Assembly: GCF_018688455.1 (NCBI RefSeq) | Contig: NZ_CP061319.1 | Span: 868,001-932,000 of the forward strand | Direction of reading: 5' to 3' | From: Polynucleobacter sp. AM-7D1 | Lineage (GTDB): Bacteria > Pseudomonadota > Gammaproteobacteria > Burkholderiales > Burkholderiaceae | DNA length: 64,000 nucleotides | Shown: one piece after another, positions 16,825-27,145 of the stretch | How positions within the stretch are numbered: position 1 is the first letter of the stretch | Layout of the letters: the number at the start of each line of letters is the position of its first letter | Notes under the pieces: generated by a model | What the model was told of the DNA's origin: nothing | The model's database searches: none | Seen by the model: the letters and a program-made list of their open reading frames with translations, nothing else | Program-made: the position numbers and the translations under genes

Positions 16825-17850
16825 ATGCTCAATGAAGTTGACCAAGCCTTGGTGAATGATCTCACCGGTGCGCCTTCATCGGCGCAGCGTCGAGCCTTGG
16901 CGAAGATCATCACTTTGCTTGAGTCCACTCGCATGGATCATCGCAAACGCGCTGATGAGGTGCTCAACACCTTATTGCCAAAGACCGGCAAATCATTTCG
17001 TGTGGGTATCTCAGGCGTGCCAGGCGTTGGTAAGTCCACATTAATTGAGACTTTGGGTTTGTATCTCATTGAAAAAGGACATCGCGTTGCCGTTCTGGCT
17101 ATTGATCCCTCTTCAAGTCTATCTGGTGGTTCTATTTTGGGCGACAAGACTCGTATGGAGAGATTGTCAGTTTTAGATAATGCATTTATTCGGCCGAGCC
17201 CCTCATCCTGCACTTTAGGTGGCGTAGCTGAGAAAACACGAGAGGCCATGTTGGTTGCTGAGGCAGCAGGATTTGACATTGTGATTGTTGAAACTGTAGG
17301 TGTGGGTCAAAGCGAAATTGCAGTTTCCGGTATGACGGACATGTTTTTGCTACTGCAGTTGCCTAATGCTGGAGACGATCTTCAGGCGATTAAAAAAGGT
17401 GTCATGGAAATTGCTGATCTGATTGTGATCAATAAGGTAGATATTGATCCAGATGCAGCAATGCGGGCTCAATTATTTATCACCAGCTCCTTGCGTCTTT
17501 TAGGCTTCCAGGGCAACCCCGATCATGCTTCGCATAATCAAGAGTATTGGCACCCTCAGGTCATGACCCTAAGCGCCTTAGAAGGCAATGGCGTGCCTGA
17601 GTTGTGGGAAAAAATTCTACATTTTCAGAAACTGCAAAACGCCAATGGCCAGCTACAGTCACGCCGTAAGCAACAGGCAGGCGCCTGGATGTGGGATCGA
17701 ATTGATGCAGGCCTCAAGAATGCCTTTCAGAATCACCCAGCAGTACAAGCACTATTACCCGGTCTGAGTGCCGAGGTAAATCAAGGAACCATGGCCGCTT
17801 CTGTTGCTGCGAGGCGTTTACTCGAAGCAATGGGACACGAATTTTTCTAA
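16825..17850 (+). CDS. meaB: MeaB G-protein chaperone of methylmalonyl-CoA mutase
   Basis: 341 residues. The P-loop is GVPGVGKST (64-72); switch regions ILGDKTRM and [10 protein letters not shown] and the base-recognition motif NKVD follow. MeaB (ArgK/MMAA family) gates loading of adenosylcobalamin and protects or rescues the mutase using GTP. It lies 22 bases after the mutase stop and 10 bases before pccB. No clear Shine-Dalgarno precedes the ATG, so translation may depend on coupling. Confidence 0.94.
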   Translation: MLNEVDQALVNDLTGAPSSAQRRALAKIITLLESTRMDHRKRADEVLNTLLPKTGKSFRVGISGVPGVGKSTLIETLGLYLIEKGHRVAVLAIDPSSSLSGGSILGDKTRMERLSVLDNAFIRPSPSSCTLGGVAEKTREAMLVAEAAGFDIVIVETVGVGQSEIAVSGMTDMFLLLQLPNAGDDLQAIKKGVMEIADLIVINKVDIDPDAAMRAQLFITSSLRLLGFQGNPDHASHNQEYWHPQVMTLSALEGNGVPELWEKILHFQKLQNANGQLQSRRKQQAGAWMWDRIDAGLKNAFQNHPAVQALLPGLSAEVNQGTMAASVAARRLLEAMGHEFF

Positions 17851-17860
17851 GGGAGTAGTT

Positions 17861-19393
17861 ATGAAGGAAATCATTCAACAGCTTGAAGCAAAGCGCGAAC
17901 TTGCCAGATTAGGTGGTGGGCAAAAGCGTATTGCTGCTCAACATTCCAAAGGCAAATTAACTGCACGTGAGCGTATTGAGCTCTTGTTAGATGCAGGTAC
18001 CTTTGAAGAGTGGGATATGTTTGTTGAGCATCGTTGCCATGACTTTGGTATGGCCGATCAAACTGTTCCAGGTGACGGTGTTGTCACTGGTTATGGCATG
18101 ATCAATGGTCGCTTGGTTTTCGTATTCTCACAAGACTTTACTGTCTTGGGTGGCTCTCTTTCGGAAGCGCATGCAGAGAAGATTTGCAAGATCATGGATC
18201 AAGCACTCAAAGTGGGTGCTCCTGTGATTGGCTTAAATGATTCTGGTGGTGCGCGTATTCAGGAGGGTGTTGCCTCGTTGGGCGGCTATGCTGAGATTTT
18301 CCAGCGTAATGTGACTGCTTCTGGAGTCATTCCGCAAATCTCTTTAATTATGGGGCCATCGGCTGGCGGTGCCGTGTATTCACCAGCGCTAACGGATTTC
18401 ATCTTCATGGTGAAAGACAGTTCTTACATGTTCGTTACTGGCCCTGAAGTGGTAAAGACTGTGACCCATGAGGATGTCACCGCTGAAGAGTTGGGTGGCG
18501 CTATTACACATTCGACTATTTCAGGTGTTTGTGACTTAGCTTTTGATAATGATGTTGACGCCATCATGATGCTACGTCGTTTCTTTAACTATCTCCCCTT
18601 ATCGAATCGTGAAAAGCCGCCAACTATCAATGGCGCACAACGCACTGAAGAGCCTGATTTCTCTCTCGATACATTGGTACCAAGCAATCCAAATCAACCT
18701 TACGATATGAAAGAGTTAATCGAGAAGATTGTTGATGATGGTGAGTTTTTTGAATTACAGCCTGATTATGCAAAGAATATCTTGATCGGTTTTGCGCGCA
18801 TGGAAGGTCGCTCTATTGGTATCGTTGCTAACCAGCCTTTAGTGCTGGCTGGCTGCTTAGATATCAAAGCATCTATTAAAGCAGCTCGCTTTGTTCGATT
18901 CTGCGATGCCTTTAATATTCCGGTTGTGACTTTGGTGGACGTGCCTGGATTTATGCCTGGTACATCACAAGAATATGGTGGCATTATTAAACACGGTGCT
19001 AAGTTGCTCTACGCCTATGCTGACTGCACGGTACCGAAGGTCACTCTGATTACCCGTAAAGCTTACGGCGGTGCTTATGACGTGATGGCCTCCAAACACT
19101 TACGTGGCGACGTTAATTTTGCTTGGCCTTCAGCTGAAATTGCAGTGATGGGACCAAAAGGTGCTGTGGAAATTATCTTCCGTGAGGAAAAATCGGATCC
19201 AGCAAAAATTGCAGCTCGCGAAGCTGAATACAAAGCGAAGTTTGCAAATCCATTTGTAGCGGGGCGACGTGGCTATATTGATGATGTTATCTTGCCTCAT
19301 GAGACGCGTAAGCGTATCTCACGTTCTTTGGCAATGCTTAAAGACAAAGAGCTGACAAACCCACCGCGTAAACACGGCAATATTCCTCTCTAA
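17861..19393 (+). CDS. pccB: Propionyl-CoA carboxylase beta subunit (carboxyltransferase)
   Basis: 510 residues from ATG 17861, chosen because GGGAG precedes it and [15 protein letters not shown] is the family N-terminus. The crotonase-like N and C carboxyltransferase lobes are present, with [23 protein letters not shown] and the biotin-facing [10 protein letters not shown]. It transfers CO2 from carboxybiotin to propionyl-CoA to give (S)-methylmalonyl-CoA. The biotin-carrying alpha subunit is 14 bases downstream. Confidence 0.94.
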   Translation: MKEIIQQLEAKRELARLGGGQKRIAAQHSKGKLTARERIELLLDAGTFEEWDMFVEHRCHDFGMADQTVPGDGVVTGYGMINGRLVFVFSQDFTVLGGSLSEAHAEKICKIMDQALKVGAPVIGLNDSGGARIQEGVASLGGYAEIFQRNVTASGVIPQISLIMGPSAGGAVYSPALTDFIFMVKDSSYMFVTGPEVVKTVTHEDVTAEELGGAITHSTISGVCDLAFDNDVDAIMMLRRFFNYLPLSNREKPPTINGAQRTEEPDFSLDTLVPSNPNQPYDMKELIEKIVDDGEFFELQPDYAKNILIGFARMEGRSIGIVANQPLVLAGCLDIKASIKAARFVRFCDAFNIPVVTLVDVPGFMPGTSQEYGGIIKHGAKLLYAYADCTVPKVTLITRKAYGGAYDVMASKHLRGDVNFAWPSAEIAVMGPKGAVEIIFREEKSDPAKIAAREAEYKAKFANPFVAGRRGYIDDVILPHETRKRISRSLAMLKDKELTNPPRKHGNIPL

Positions 19394-19407
19394 GGCGCCG
19401 ACAAATC

Positions 19408-21444
19408 ATGACTACGAAAATGTTTAAGAAAATATTGATTGCTAACCGCGGCGAGATTGCTTGCCGTGTAATGAAAACTGCCAAGAAGATGGGCATTAAG
19501 ACGGTCGCCGTTTATTCTGAAGCAGACAAAGAGGCACGTCACGTGCAGATGGCTGATGAAGCGGTTTGCATCGGGCCTGCACCTTCGCGTGAATCTTATT
19601 TAGTAATGGATCGCATTATTCAGGCATGTAAAGATACGGGTGCAGAAGCGGTTCACCCAGGCTATGGCTTTCTTTCTGAGAATGAGCAATTTGCAAAGCG
19701 CTGCGAAGAAGAGGGCATCGTATTTATTGGACCTAAGCATCAGTCCATTGCTGCCATGGGCGATAAGATTGCATCCAAAAAGCTTGCCTTAGAAGCCAAG
19801 GTCAATACCATTCCTGGTTACAACGAAGCGATTGATACCAACGAGGAGGCGGTCAAGATTGCTCAAGGCATTGGTTACCCAGTCATGATCAAGGCATCTG
19901 CAGGTGGCGGTGGTAAAGGTTTGCGCGTTGCATTTAATGATAAAGAGGCGTCAGAAGGTTTTGCTGCTTGTAAAACAGAGGCGATGAATAGCTTTGGTGA
20001 TGATCGTATCTTCATTGAGAAGTTTGTTGAGGGTCCTCGTCATATTGAGATTCAGGTTCTGGGCGATTCACATGGCAATGTAGTCTATCTAGGTGAGCGT
20101 GATTGCTCTATTCAAAGACGTCATCAAAAGGTCATTGAGGAGGCGCCATCCCCATTTATTGACCCTGCAACTCGTAAAGCCATGGGTGAGCAAGCTGTTG
20201 CATTAGCAAAGGCTGTGAACTATCAGTCTGCAGGTACCGTAGAGTTTGTTGTCGGTAAAGATAAGTCTTTCTACTTCCTGGAGATGAATACCCGCTTGCA
20301 AGTGGAGCATCCAGTGACTGAGGGTATTACTGGTCTTGATTTAGTTGAGCAGATGATTCGTGTTGCTGCGGGTGAGAAGCTAGCATTTAAGCAAGATGAT
20401 ATTAAATTAGACGGTTGGTCTATGGAATGTCGGATTAATGCGGATGACCCATTCCGTAACTTCTTGCCATCGACTGGTCGCCTAGTCAAATACCGCCCAC
20501 CAGAAGAGTTAGATGGTGTGCGTGTAGATACTGGTGTCTTTGAGGGCGGTGAGATCCCGATGTATTACGACTCCATGATTGCCAAGTTGATTGTGCATGG
20601 CAAAGATCGTACTGAGGCGATTGAAAAGATGCGTGCCGCATTAAATGACTTTGTCATTCGTGGTATTCATTCAAACATTCCTTTCCAGGCAGCACTTTTG
20701 CAGCATCCACGCTTCGTCTCTGGTGACTTCACTACGGGTTTTATTGCTGAAGAGTATCCCGATGGATTCAAAAAGGATTCTGTACAGCCAGCAGATCCAA
20801 AGCGTTTAGCTGCTCTATCAGCCTTCATGCGCTATCGCTATCTTGAGCATATCCAAATGATTGATGGCCAGTTGGCCGGTCATGAGATGACTATTGCCAA
20901 GAAGTTCGTAGTGGTAACTGGTTCACGGGTTGGGTCGAATGAAGACATCAAAGAGATCCCTGTTCGTGTGGATCTCAAAGATGGCATTTACTCGGTCTAC
21001 ATTGAAGAAGAGGGTGATGTCAGTCGCTATAACATCGTTAGCAACTGGCGTCCAGGCGAGCTGTGCTTACGTGCAACCATCAACGGCACACATAAGATAA
21101 CTGCTCAAGTTGAGCGCAAGGGTGTGAAATACGCACTTGTTTTGGATGGTGCACATTATGAGTGTATGGTCCTAAGCCCTCTAGGTGCTGAGCTTCAGCG
21201 TCGCATGTTAGTTAAAGTTCCGCCAGATACTTCTAAGCTTGTGATGTCTCCAATGCCTGGCTTATTAACCAATATTTCTGTAAAAGTTGGCGAGGCAGTC
21301 ACTGCAGGTCAAAAATTAGCTGCTATTGAAGCCATGAAAATGGAAAATACATTGGTTGCTGCGCAAGATGGTGTGGTTGCGGAAATCTGCGCCAATGTTG
21401 GCGAAAGTTTAGCGGTTGATCAATTGATCATTCGCTTCGAGTAA
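19408..21444 (+). CDS. pccA: Propionyl-CoA carboxylase alpha subunit (biotin carboxylase + BCCP)
   Basis: 678 residues. The biotin carboxylase domain fills residues 5-450 ([13 protein letters not shown]-grasp [27 protein letters not shown]). A linker of about 150 residues (the BT domain of propionyl-type enzymes) follows, then the biotinyl domain with EAMKMEN; K644 carries biotin. It carboxylates biotin with ATP and bicarbonate. The layout matches propionyl- rather than acetyl-CoA carboxylase, in line with the mutase genes upstream. Confidence 0.94.
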   Translation: MTTKMFKKILIANRGEIACRVMKTAKKMGIKTVAVYSEADKEARHVQMADEAVCIGPAPSRESYLVMDRIIQACKDTGAEAVHPGYGFLSENEQFAKRCEEEGIVFIGPKHQSIAAMGDKIASKKLALEAKVNTIPGYNEAIDTNEEAVKIAQGIGYPVMIKASAGGGGKGLRVAFNDKEASEGFAACKTEAMNSFGDDRIFIEKFVEGPRHIEIQVLGDSHGNVVYLGERDCSIQRRHQKVIEEAPSPFIDPATRKAMGEQAVALAKAVNYQSAGTVEFVVGKDKSFYFLEMNTRLQVEHPVTEGITGLDLVEQMIRVAAGEKLAFKQDDIKLDGWSMECRINADDPFRNFLPSTGRLVKYRPPEELDGVRVDTGVFEGGEIPMYYDSMIAKLIVHGKDRTEAIEKMRAALNDFVIRGIHSNIPFQAALLQHPRFVSGDFTTGFIAEEYPDGFKKDSVQPADPKRLAALSAFMRYRYLEHIQMIDGQLAGHEMTIAKKFVVVTGSRVGSNEDIKEIPVRVDLKDGIYSVYIEEEGDVSRYNIVSNWRPGELCLRATINGTHKITAQVERKGVKYALVLDGAHYECMVLSPLGAELQRRMLVKVPPDTSKLVMSPMPGLLTNISVKVGEAVTAGQKLAAIEAMKMENTLVAAQDGVVAEICANVGESLAVDQLIIRFE

Positions 21445-21451
21445 GGTAGCC

Positions 21452-21916
21452 ATGACTAAACCATTCAAGATATTGGGTATTCAGCAAGTTGCGATTGGTG
21501 GCGAAAATAAAGATCGTCTCCGCAAACTTTGGGTTGACTTATTGGGCTTTGAATATAAGAGCACATTTGTCTCTGAGCGCGAGAACGTGGATGAAGACAT
21601 TTGCGCTATTGGCAAAGGAGTTCATGAGGTTGAGGTGGATCTCATGCAACCCTTTGATATCGAGAAGAAGCCGGCTGTTCATCAAACTCCTTTAAATCAC
21701 ATTGGCCTATGGGTAGACGATCTGCCAAAGGCAGTAGAGTGGTTATCAGCACAAGGCTTACGCTTTGCTCCGGGAGGAATTCGCAAGGGTGCAGCTGGGT
21801 ATGACATTACCTTTGTACACCCCAAAGGTAATGAAGAATTTCCATTCTGTGGCGAGGGTGTATTGATTGAGCTTGTCCAGGCCCCACCAGATATCATTGC
21901 AGGCTTGAGTTCTTAA
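21452..21916 (+). CDS. VOC family protein, probable methylmalonyl-CoA epimerase
   Basis: 154 residues with two beta-alpha-beta3 VOC modules. AAGG precedes the ATG, 7 bases after pccA. Because PCC makes the S and the mutase uses the R form, an epimerase is required, and this is the only candidate in the operon. H83 (LNHIGLW) and E140 (VLIELVQ) fit the metal site, but the first ligand position holds Gln12 (GIQQVAIG) rather than the usual His. The glyoxalase label sometimes given to such proteins is less likely here. Function is inferred from context. Confidence 0.7.
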   Translation: MTKPFKILGIQQVAIGGENKDRLRKLWVDLLGFEYKSTFVSERENVDEDICAIGKGVHEVEVDLMQPFDIEKKPAVHQTPLNHIGLWVDDLPKAVEWLSAQGLRFAPGGIRKGAAGYDITFVHPKGNEEFPFCGEGVLIELVQAPPDIIAGLSS

Positions 21917-21935
21917 GTATCAGAGAGTCCATATT

Positions 21936-22658
21936 TTGACCCGTATATTGGCCATCGACACCTCATCAGCTTGGTGTTCGGTGGTTTTATCTTTAGGTGA
22001 TGTTGCACCCTTAGTTCGCCACCAAAAGGTGTCGGCTGGCGCTAGCCAACTCTTATTACCCTGGGTTGAAGAGTTGTTATCTGAAGCTTCAATCGAGCTG
22101 AGCTCTTTAGATGCTATTGGCATTGGGGTTGGTCCAGGTGCATTCACGGGAGTTCGCCTTGGGGTTGCTGCTGTCCAGGGTTTAGCGATTGCGGCGAGGC
22201 TTCCAGTTCTACCTGTAGCAAGTCTGGATGCAATTGCAAGTCAACTGACTCTCAGTCCAGCGTTTATCACTTCGGGTGCCCAGTCTTTTGTGATTGCTGT
22301 TGATGCTCGTATGGAAGAGGTCTACTGGGCTCGCTATCTATGTACACCAAACGGTCTGCCTCAGCGGCAGGGCGACATTCATCTGACTGCCCCAGATGGC
22401 GTTGATCTGATAAATATCGACTTTCTTGCGGGCAGCGCGATTGCAGAGTTTGGCGACCGTATCTTTTCCAGTATTCCCAAGCCCCTTGCCAGTAGCCAAA
22501 TTGATTCAAGCATTGGGGTTAACGCATCGGGTGTTTTAGCTTGTGCGCAGGATATGTGGAGTAAAGGTCTTCAACAAGACGTCCATTTGCTTGAACCACT
22601 CTATATCCGCAATAAAGTCGCATTGACCTCTGTTGAGCGGAGTCAACTTCATGGCTGA
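21936..22658 (+). CDS. tsaB: tRNA t6A37 threonylcarbamoyltransferase partner TsaB
   Basis: 240 residues starting at TTG 21936, preceded by AGAGAG. N-terminal RILAIDTSSAWCSVVL and GIGVGPGAFTGVRLGVAAVQGLA are the ASKHA-fold signature of TsaB/YeaZ. TsaB scaffolds TsaD and TsaE in making threonylcarbamoyl-adenosine at position 37 of ANN-decoding tRNAs. It overlaps the rimI start by 8 bases, giving a coupled tsaB-rimI-holD-like unit; tsaD is elsewhere. Confidence 0.93.
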   Translation: MTRILAIDTSSAWCSVVLSLGDVAPLVRHQKVSAGASQLLLPWVEELLSEASIELSSLDAIGIGVGPGAFTGVRLGVAAVQGLAIAARLPVLPVASLDAIASQLTLSPAFITSGAQSFVIAVDARMEEVYWARYLCTPNGLPQRQGDIHLTAPDGVDLINIDFLAGSAIAEFGDRIFSSIPKPLASSQIDSSIGVNASGVLACAQDMWSKGLQQDVHLLEPLYIRNKVALTSVERSQLHG

Positions 22659-23196
22659 TGCCGTCAACAGCTTGCAGTCAAGCACGGCGGGCATAACAGA
22701 GCTTTCTTTTCTTCCAATGACTGTCACGGATTTGGATTCAGTCCTTGCTATTGAATCGGTTTCGCATATTCATCCTTGGACCAGAGGCAATTTCTCAGAT
22801 TCCCTTGCTGCTGGGCATTGGGCTTATTGTGTCAGACCGCAATTATCAGATGCAGTGAAAGGCAGTTATTTAGACCCAGAGATTCTGTGGGCTTACTGCA
22901 TTCTTTTTCCTGCGGTAGATGAGTTGCATCTACTCAATATTACGGTTTCGCCAAAATTGCGTCGTTTGGGTATCGGCGTAAAAATGATGAATGCAATCGA
23001 GGGTGTCGCTGCACAGCAAAATATGCCCCGAATTATTTTAGAGGTACGCCCAAGCAACGAATCAGCCCTAAAGCTCTACCAAAGACTGGGGTACGAGCAA
23101 ATTGGCATACGTAAAAATTATTACCCGGTTGATGCCGCTAGTGGATTGCGTGAGGATGCTCTGGTTTTGGCTAAATCGATTAAGCTTGAGGCATGA
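22651..23196 (+). CDS. rimI: Ribosomal protein S18 alanine N-acetyltransferase
   Basis: 181 residues from ATG 22651, chosen because GGAG lies 8 bases upstream; an earlier in-frame start is less likely. The GNAT fold shows the acetyl-CoA loop VSPKLRRLGIGVKMM and LEVRPSNESALKLYQRLGY. RimI acetylates the N-terminus of S18, and possibly other proteins. It overlaps tsaB by 8 bases and the next gene by 4 (ATGA). About 20 residues longer than E. coli RimI at the N-terminus and in an internal loop. Confidence 0.92.
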   Translation: MADAVNSLQSSTAGITELSFLPMTVTDLDSVLAIESVSHIHPWTRGNFSDSLAAGHWAYCVRPQLSDAVKGSYLDPEILWAYCILFPAVDELHLLNITVSPKLRRLGIGVKMMNAIEGVAAQQNMPRIILEVRPSNESALKLYQRLGYEQIGIRKNYYPVDAASGLREDALVLAKSIKLEA

Positions 23197-23714
23197 ACAC
23201 AAGCACGAATTCCGCCTTCCTTAAAGAGATGGGCATCACTGAATGGACATCACGTGATGCTATTTCTGATCAGCCCCAAGCTGTAGCAACCATGTCGCCT
23301 GTTGCTGAAGAAACTCAGGAAATAAGATCATCAGGAGTCTGGTGGTTTTTTGGCAATAAACCTCAAGGGGATGCAGAAGTGCTTTTTCAAAATATCATTC
23401 GTGTACTTGGCTTATGTGCACACGAGTGGTCCTGGAAAAATCCTGCAGAAGTGTTCAGTCCTGAGCTATTGCCATCGGATGGAACCCCGATTGTTGCAAT
23501 TGCGTTTGGCGGGTCTGCTGCCCAAAAATTATCCGGTGAACGCGATGGATTGCCAGAGCTGCGTGAAACTGTTTTGGCAATCAACGCAGATGGCGCGGAG
23601 GATTTACCGCTCATCGCAACATTTGAATTAAATCAGTTGATTGCTAGGCCTAAGGATAAGGCTCTATTTTGGCAGGACCTATTGCTTGCTAAATCTGTCC
23701 TGCAAAATATCTAA
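23193..23714 (+). CDS. HolD-like / degenerate uracil-DNA-glycosylase-fold protein
   Basis: 173 residues, translationally coupled to rimI by an ATGA overlap. FLKEMGITEW (9-18) matches the start of E. coli DNA polymerase III psi (HolD, LQQLGITQW), whose gene is also next to rimI. From residue 99, PIVAIAFGGSAAQKL... and IATFELNQLIARPKDKALFWQDLLLAK follow the C-terminal pattern of family 4 uracil-DNA glycosylases (I-V-A-L-G...AA..L; HP..LLR.P..K...W.DL), but the GEAPG motif, Fe-S cysteines and catalytic HP are missing. I infer a non-catalytic clamp-loader psi-type subunit rather than an active glycosylase. Fold assignment rests on my reading only. Confidence 0.6.
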   Translation: MNTSTNSAFLKEMGITEWTSRDAISDQPQAVATMSPVAEETQEIRSSGVWWFFGNKPQGDAEVLFQNIIRVLGLCAHEWSWKNPAEVFSPELLPSDGTPIVAIAFGGSAAQKLSGERDGLPELRETVLAINADGAEDLPLIATFELNQLIARPKDKALFWQDLLLAKSVLQNI

Positions 23715-23723
23715 TGATTTTGC

Positions 23724-25043
23724 TTAGTGCTTATGCTCGCCAATTAAATGCATCGAGTCATATTCAGCCTGATTGGCTTTGTGACGCTTAATCACTAGCC
23801 ACATGATCACGCTGACAGCAACACCAAAACCAATAATCACAGCCTGAATCGGTGCATCCAACCAAATTAATCCTGAGTAGATTAATAGCATCATCAGAAC
23901 AGAAATGTTCTCATTAAAGTTTTGTACGGCAATAGAATGACCTGCAGACATTAGGACGTGCCCGCGATGCTGAAGAAGTGCATTCATCGGCACAACAAAG
24001 TAGCCCGCTAACCAGCCAACTAGTATTAATAAGAAATATGCTGGCAGTAAATTGAGTGAGATTTCAAATTTCCCAACAGTCAGAACGGTTGTATTGGGCA
24101 GCATGTCTGAGTTATAGATTGCCATAATGCAAACCACTAGACCCATCGCAATGCCGTATGGAAGGACTTTCAGGGAGCTGCGAAGCGGAATGCGCCAAGC
24201 GGCCCAAACTGCACCTCCAGCAACACCGACAGCGGAGATCGCCTGCAGAATGGCTCCTTGAGATAGGGTCATGTGCAGGGCAACTTGAGCCCACTTAATC
24301 ACAATAAATTGCAGCGTGGCGCCGGCACCCCAAAATAGCGTGGTGACCGCCAAAGAGATCTGCCCTAAGCGATCAGCCCAGAGGGTTTTAAAGCAGATGG
24401 AAAAGTCCTTTACCAGCTCGATCGGGTTAGTTTTTTGGGACTCATAACGCGCCCCAGTGTCCGGTATGCGTAGATTAATCAGTGCGGCCAGTATGTAAAT
24501 CATCATGATGATGAGGATGGCGGACTCTGCTGCAGTATCAATGCTAGTTTCTAGAATCGGCATATCAAGCCCTAAAAGGCTCTGTGATACGGATTTGCTG
24601 ATCAGAACGCCACCAAGTACTGTCCCCAAAATGATCGAGCCTACAGTAAGTCCCTCAATCCAACCATTGGCTGCAACTAGCTTTTCTGGTGGTAGTAGCT
24701 CGGTCAGAATGCCGTATTTTGCTGGGGAGTAGGCCGCAGCACCCAAGCCAACAATCGCATAAGCCAACAAAGGGTGGCTACCAAATAGCATCACCACGCA
24801 ACCGACAAATTTAATCGTATTGGTAATAAACATGACATTGCCTTTTGGGCGGGAGTCGGCAAAGGCTCCCACAAAGGCTGCCAGCAATACATAAGACAAA
24901 ACAAAGAATAATTTGAGTAAAGGAGTCATCCAGGCCGGAGCGCTGAGCTGGACCAAGAGGGCAATTGCTGCAATCAGCAATGCGTTATCAGCAAGCGACG
25001 AAAAAAATTGCGCCGCCATAATGATGTAAAAACTACGGTTCAT
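23724..25043 (-). CDS. lplT: Lysophospholipid transporter (MFS)
   Basis: 439 residues with about 12 membrane segments. FFSSLADNALLIAAIALL near the N-terminus and DSRPKGNVMFITN in the second loop match LplT, which flips lysophospholipids across the inner membrane for re-acylation. E. coli couples it to Aas, but no acyltransferase gene lies nearby. It is convergent with the HolD-like gene (9-base gap) and divergent from alr, sharing a 50-base upstream region. Confidence 0.9.
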   Translation of the reverse strand: MNRSFYIIMAAQFFSSLADNALLIAAIALLVQLSAPAWMTPLLKLFFVLSYVLLAAFVGAFADSRPKGNVMFITNTIKFVGCVVMLFGSHPLLAYAIVGLGAAAYSPAKYGILTELLPPEKLVAANGWIEGLTVGSIILGTVLGGVLISKSVSQSLLGLDMPILETSIDTAAESAILIIMMIYILAALINLRIPDTGARYESQKTNPIELVKDFSICFKTLWADRLGQISLAVTTLFWGAGATLQFIVIKWAQVALHMTLSQGAILQAISAVGVAGGAVWAAWRIPLRSSLKVLPYGIAMGLVVCIMAIYNSDMLPNTTVLTVGKFEISLNLLPAYFLLILVGWLAGYFVVPMNALLQHRGHVLMSAGHSIAVQNFNENISVLMMLLIYSGLIWLDAPIQAVIIGFGVAVSVIMWLVIKRHKANQAEYDSMHLIGEHKH

Positions 25044-25093
25044 TCGTACAATCTAGTCATTAATGTAATTAAAACATGAAAGGAGGGGTGGAT

Positions 25094-26218
25094 ATGTGCT
25101 CATCAGCTAGTCGGTTGATAAATAGACCAATTTTGGCAACTATACACACTGAGGCCTTTCATCATAATTTAAGTCGGATTCGAGAGCTCGCCCCTGAGTC
25201 AAAGATCTGGTCGGTGGTAAAGGCTAAAGCCTATGGCCATACTTTAGAGACCGCATTTAAAGGCCTGGAATCTACCGATGGTTTTGCTTTGCTGGATATT
25301 GCAGATGCACAATGGCTGAGGGATCACGGCTGGGAAGGGCGCATTCTCTTGCTAGAAGGTATTTTTAATCAGCAGGAGCTTGATTTAGTAGCTCGACTTC
25401 AATGTGACTTAGTGGTTCATAGTGAGAAGCAGGTCGTTTGGCTTGAGGCCTTTAAAAATGATTCAGGACACCCAATCAGCGTATTTTTAAAGCTGAATTC
25501 AGGAATGAACCGCCTTGGATTTAAGCCAGCTCAATACCGCACCGCTTTTCATCGCCTGCATGCTGTTGGATGCCATATGCATCACATGACCCATTTTGCC
25601 AATGCCGATCAGGTAGATCATGCACCATCGGTTGGTGAGCAAATGGAGTGTTTCGAGCAAACTATTCAAGGTCTACAGGCGCCTAGCTCTTTGGCTAATT
25701 CGGCCGCAATTTTATGGCATCGCAATGCACTGGGGGATTGGGTTCGCCCAGGCATCATGTTGTACGGTGTTTCTCCAACCGGGGTTCATGCAGACATTAT
25801 TCGAACGGAACTTCAAGCTGTCATGCAACTGCGCAGTGAAATCATCGATATTCAGGAATTAAAGAAGGGTGATCACGTTGGCTATGGTGGCCGCTATCAA
25901 GCTCCAGAGGATATGCGTATTGGTGTGATTGCCTGTGGCTATGCTGATGGTTATCCACGTCATGCAGAAGATGGCACGCCAGTTTGGGTTGATGGCGCTG
26001 ATGCACAGGGTGATGGTGTGATTTGTCCAATCGTTGGTCGAGTTTCTATGGACATGTTGACGATTGACTTGCGTGAAGCACCCAATGCCAAGATTGGTAG
26101 CGTTGTAGAGCTATGGGGTAATGAAGTCCCGGTAGATGATGTAGCTCAGATGAGCGGAACTATTGGCTACGAGCTTATTTGTGCGCTGGCGCAGAGAGTG
26201 CCGGTAGTCATCAAGTAA
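25094..26218 (+). CDS. alr: Alanine racemase
   Basis: 374 residues from ATG 25094, chosen because AGGAGGGG lies 7 bases upstream, a very strong ribosome-binding site; an upstream ATG at 25076 overlaps that site. The PLP lysine is in VVKAKAYGH (K43 of this start). A C-terminal beta domain carries VGRVSMDM and GTIGYELICAL. It makes D-alanine for peptidoglycan. Its stop codon lies inside a 9-bp hairpin stem that probably ends transcription. Confidence 0.94.
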   Translation: MCSSASRLINRPILATIHTEAFHHNLSRIRELAPESKIWSVVKAKAYGHTLETAFKGLESTDGFALLDIADAQWLRDHGWEGRILLLEGIFNQQELDLVARLQCDLVVHSEKQVVWLEAFKNDSGHPISVFLKLNSGMNRLGFKPAQYRTAFHRLHAVGCHMHHMTHFANADQVDHAPSVGEQMECFEQTIQGLQAPSSLANSAAILWHRNALGDWVRPGIMLYGVSPTGVHADIIRTELQAVMQLRSEIIDIQELKKGDHVGYGGRYQAPEDMRIGVIACGYADGYPRHAEDGTPVWVDGADAQGDGVICPIVGRVSMDMLTIDLREAPNAKIGSVVELWGNEVPVDDVAQMSGTIGYELICALAQRVPVVIK

Positions 26219-26235
26219 TGCAGCGCTACTTGATG
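26209..26235 (+). terminator. Hairpin at the end of alr
   Basis: CATCAAGTA (26209-26217) and TACTTGATG (26227-26235) pair perfectly with a 9-base loop. The alr stop codon is in the 5' arm. A T-run comes 14 bases later, so termination is plausible but not classical. Confidence 0.45.
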
Positions 26236-26252
26236 AAACCCATTTCCGTTTT

Positions 26253-27125
26253 TTACTTATTCCAGATTTGCCACCAACGACGTTCTTTTTGAACGCGTTG
26301 GCCAGTAATCATCATTTGGCTGTCTGGGAAATTGAGCTTAAATACACGCAGAGAATCATTACTCAGATCAGTCATGCCCAATTTCTCGTAAGACTTAGTA
26401 AGTAGATAGAGCGCTTCTTCAACGGCTGGCGCACGATCGTAATCACGAATCACAAGTTGCGCGCGATTTGCTGACGCTAGATATGCACCACGCTGATAGT
26501 AATAACGAGCCACGATCACATCTGCTTCGGCTAGTGAGTTCACGATGTAGCGCATGCGATCTAAAGAGTCAGGCGCATATTTACTGTCAGGGAAACGCTC
26601 AACAACCACTTTGAAAGACTCAAATGCTTCTTTGGCTGCTTTTGGATCGCGCTCACTCAAGTCTTGCCCGGTAAATTTACCGAGCCAGCCTAAATCATCA
26701 TTAAAACTAATCAAGCCCTTAAGGTAGTAGCCGTAGTCTAAATTAGGGCTACCTTGATGCAATTTGATGAAGCGATCAATCGCAACTTGAGCCTGAGCAT
26801 CCTCTTGGGCTTTCCAATAGCAATAGGCTGCATTGATTTGCGCTTGCTGAGAATAGGGACCAAATGGGAAGCGACCCTCTAGTTTTTCAAAGTACTTGCC
26901 ACACTTTGCATAATCAGCACCTTTTAATTTTTCGGTTGCTTCGGAATACAGTTTTGTTTCGGACCAAATATCTGCATCATCTTTTTGGCCCTCACCACCT
27001 GCGCACCCAACAAGAACCAGGCAAGCTGTACTTGCCCCAACAAATAGTGAAATAAGGGATTTTCTGGAAGATGCCCTAATAGTGGCAGCAAGCCTTAAAC
27101 TGGCGTCTGTAATAACGTCCGACAT
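26253..27125 (-). CDS. bamD: Outer-membrane assembly lipoprotein BamD
   Basis: 290 residues from the chosen ATG at 27125; an ATG at 27152 would overlap the divergent rluD start. The lipobox LVGC places the lipidated Cys at residue 41, after a long charged n-region. TPR-like helices follow (LYSEATEKLKGADYAKCGKYFEKLEGRFPFGPY and repeats). BamD is the essential lipoprotein of the BAM complex that inserts outer-membrane beta-barrels. Divergent from rluD as in many proteobacteria. Confidence 0.93.
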   Translation of the reverse strand: MSDVITDASLRLAATIRASSRKSLISLFVGASTACLVLVGCAGGEGQKDDADIWSETKLYSEATEKLKGADYAKCGKYFEKLEGRFPFGPYSQQAQINAAYCYWKAQEDAQAQVAIDRFIKLHQGSPNLDYGYYLKGLISFNDDLGWLGKFTGQDLSERDPKAAKEAFESFKVVVERFPDSKYAPDSLDRMRYIVNSLAEADVIVARYYYQRGAYLASANRAQLVIRDYDRAPAVEEALYLLTKSYEKLGMTDLSNDSLRVFKLNFPDSQMMITGQRVQKERRWWQIWNK

Positions 27126-27145
27126 AACTAAAAGGCTCTTTAAGC

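Noticed and set aside
23193..23714. Active uracil-DNA glycosylase
   Set aside because: The GEAPG motif, iron-sulfur cysteines and catalytic HP motif of family 4 enzymes are all missing.
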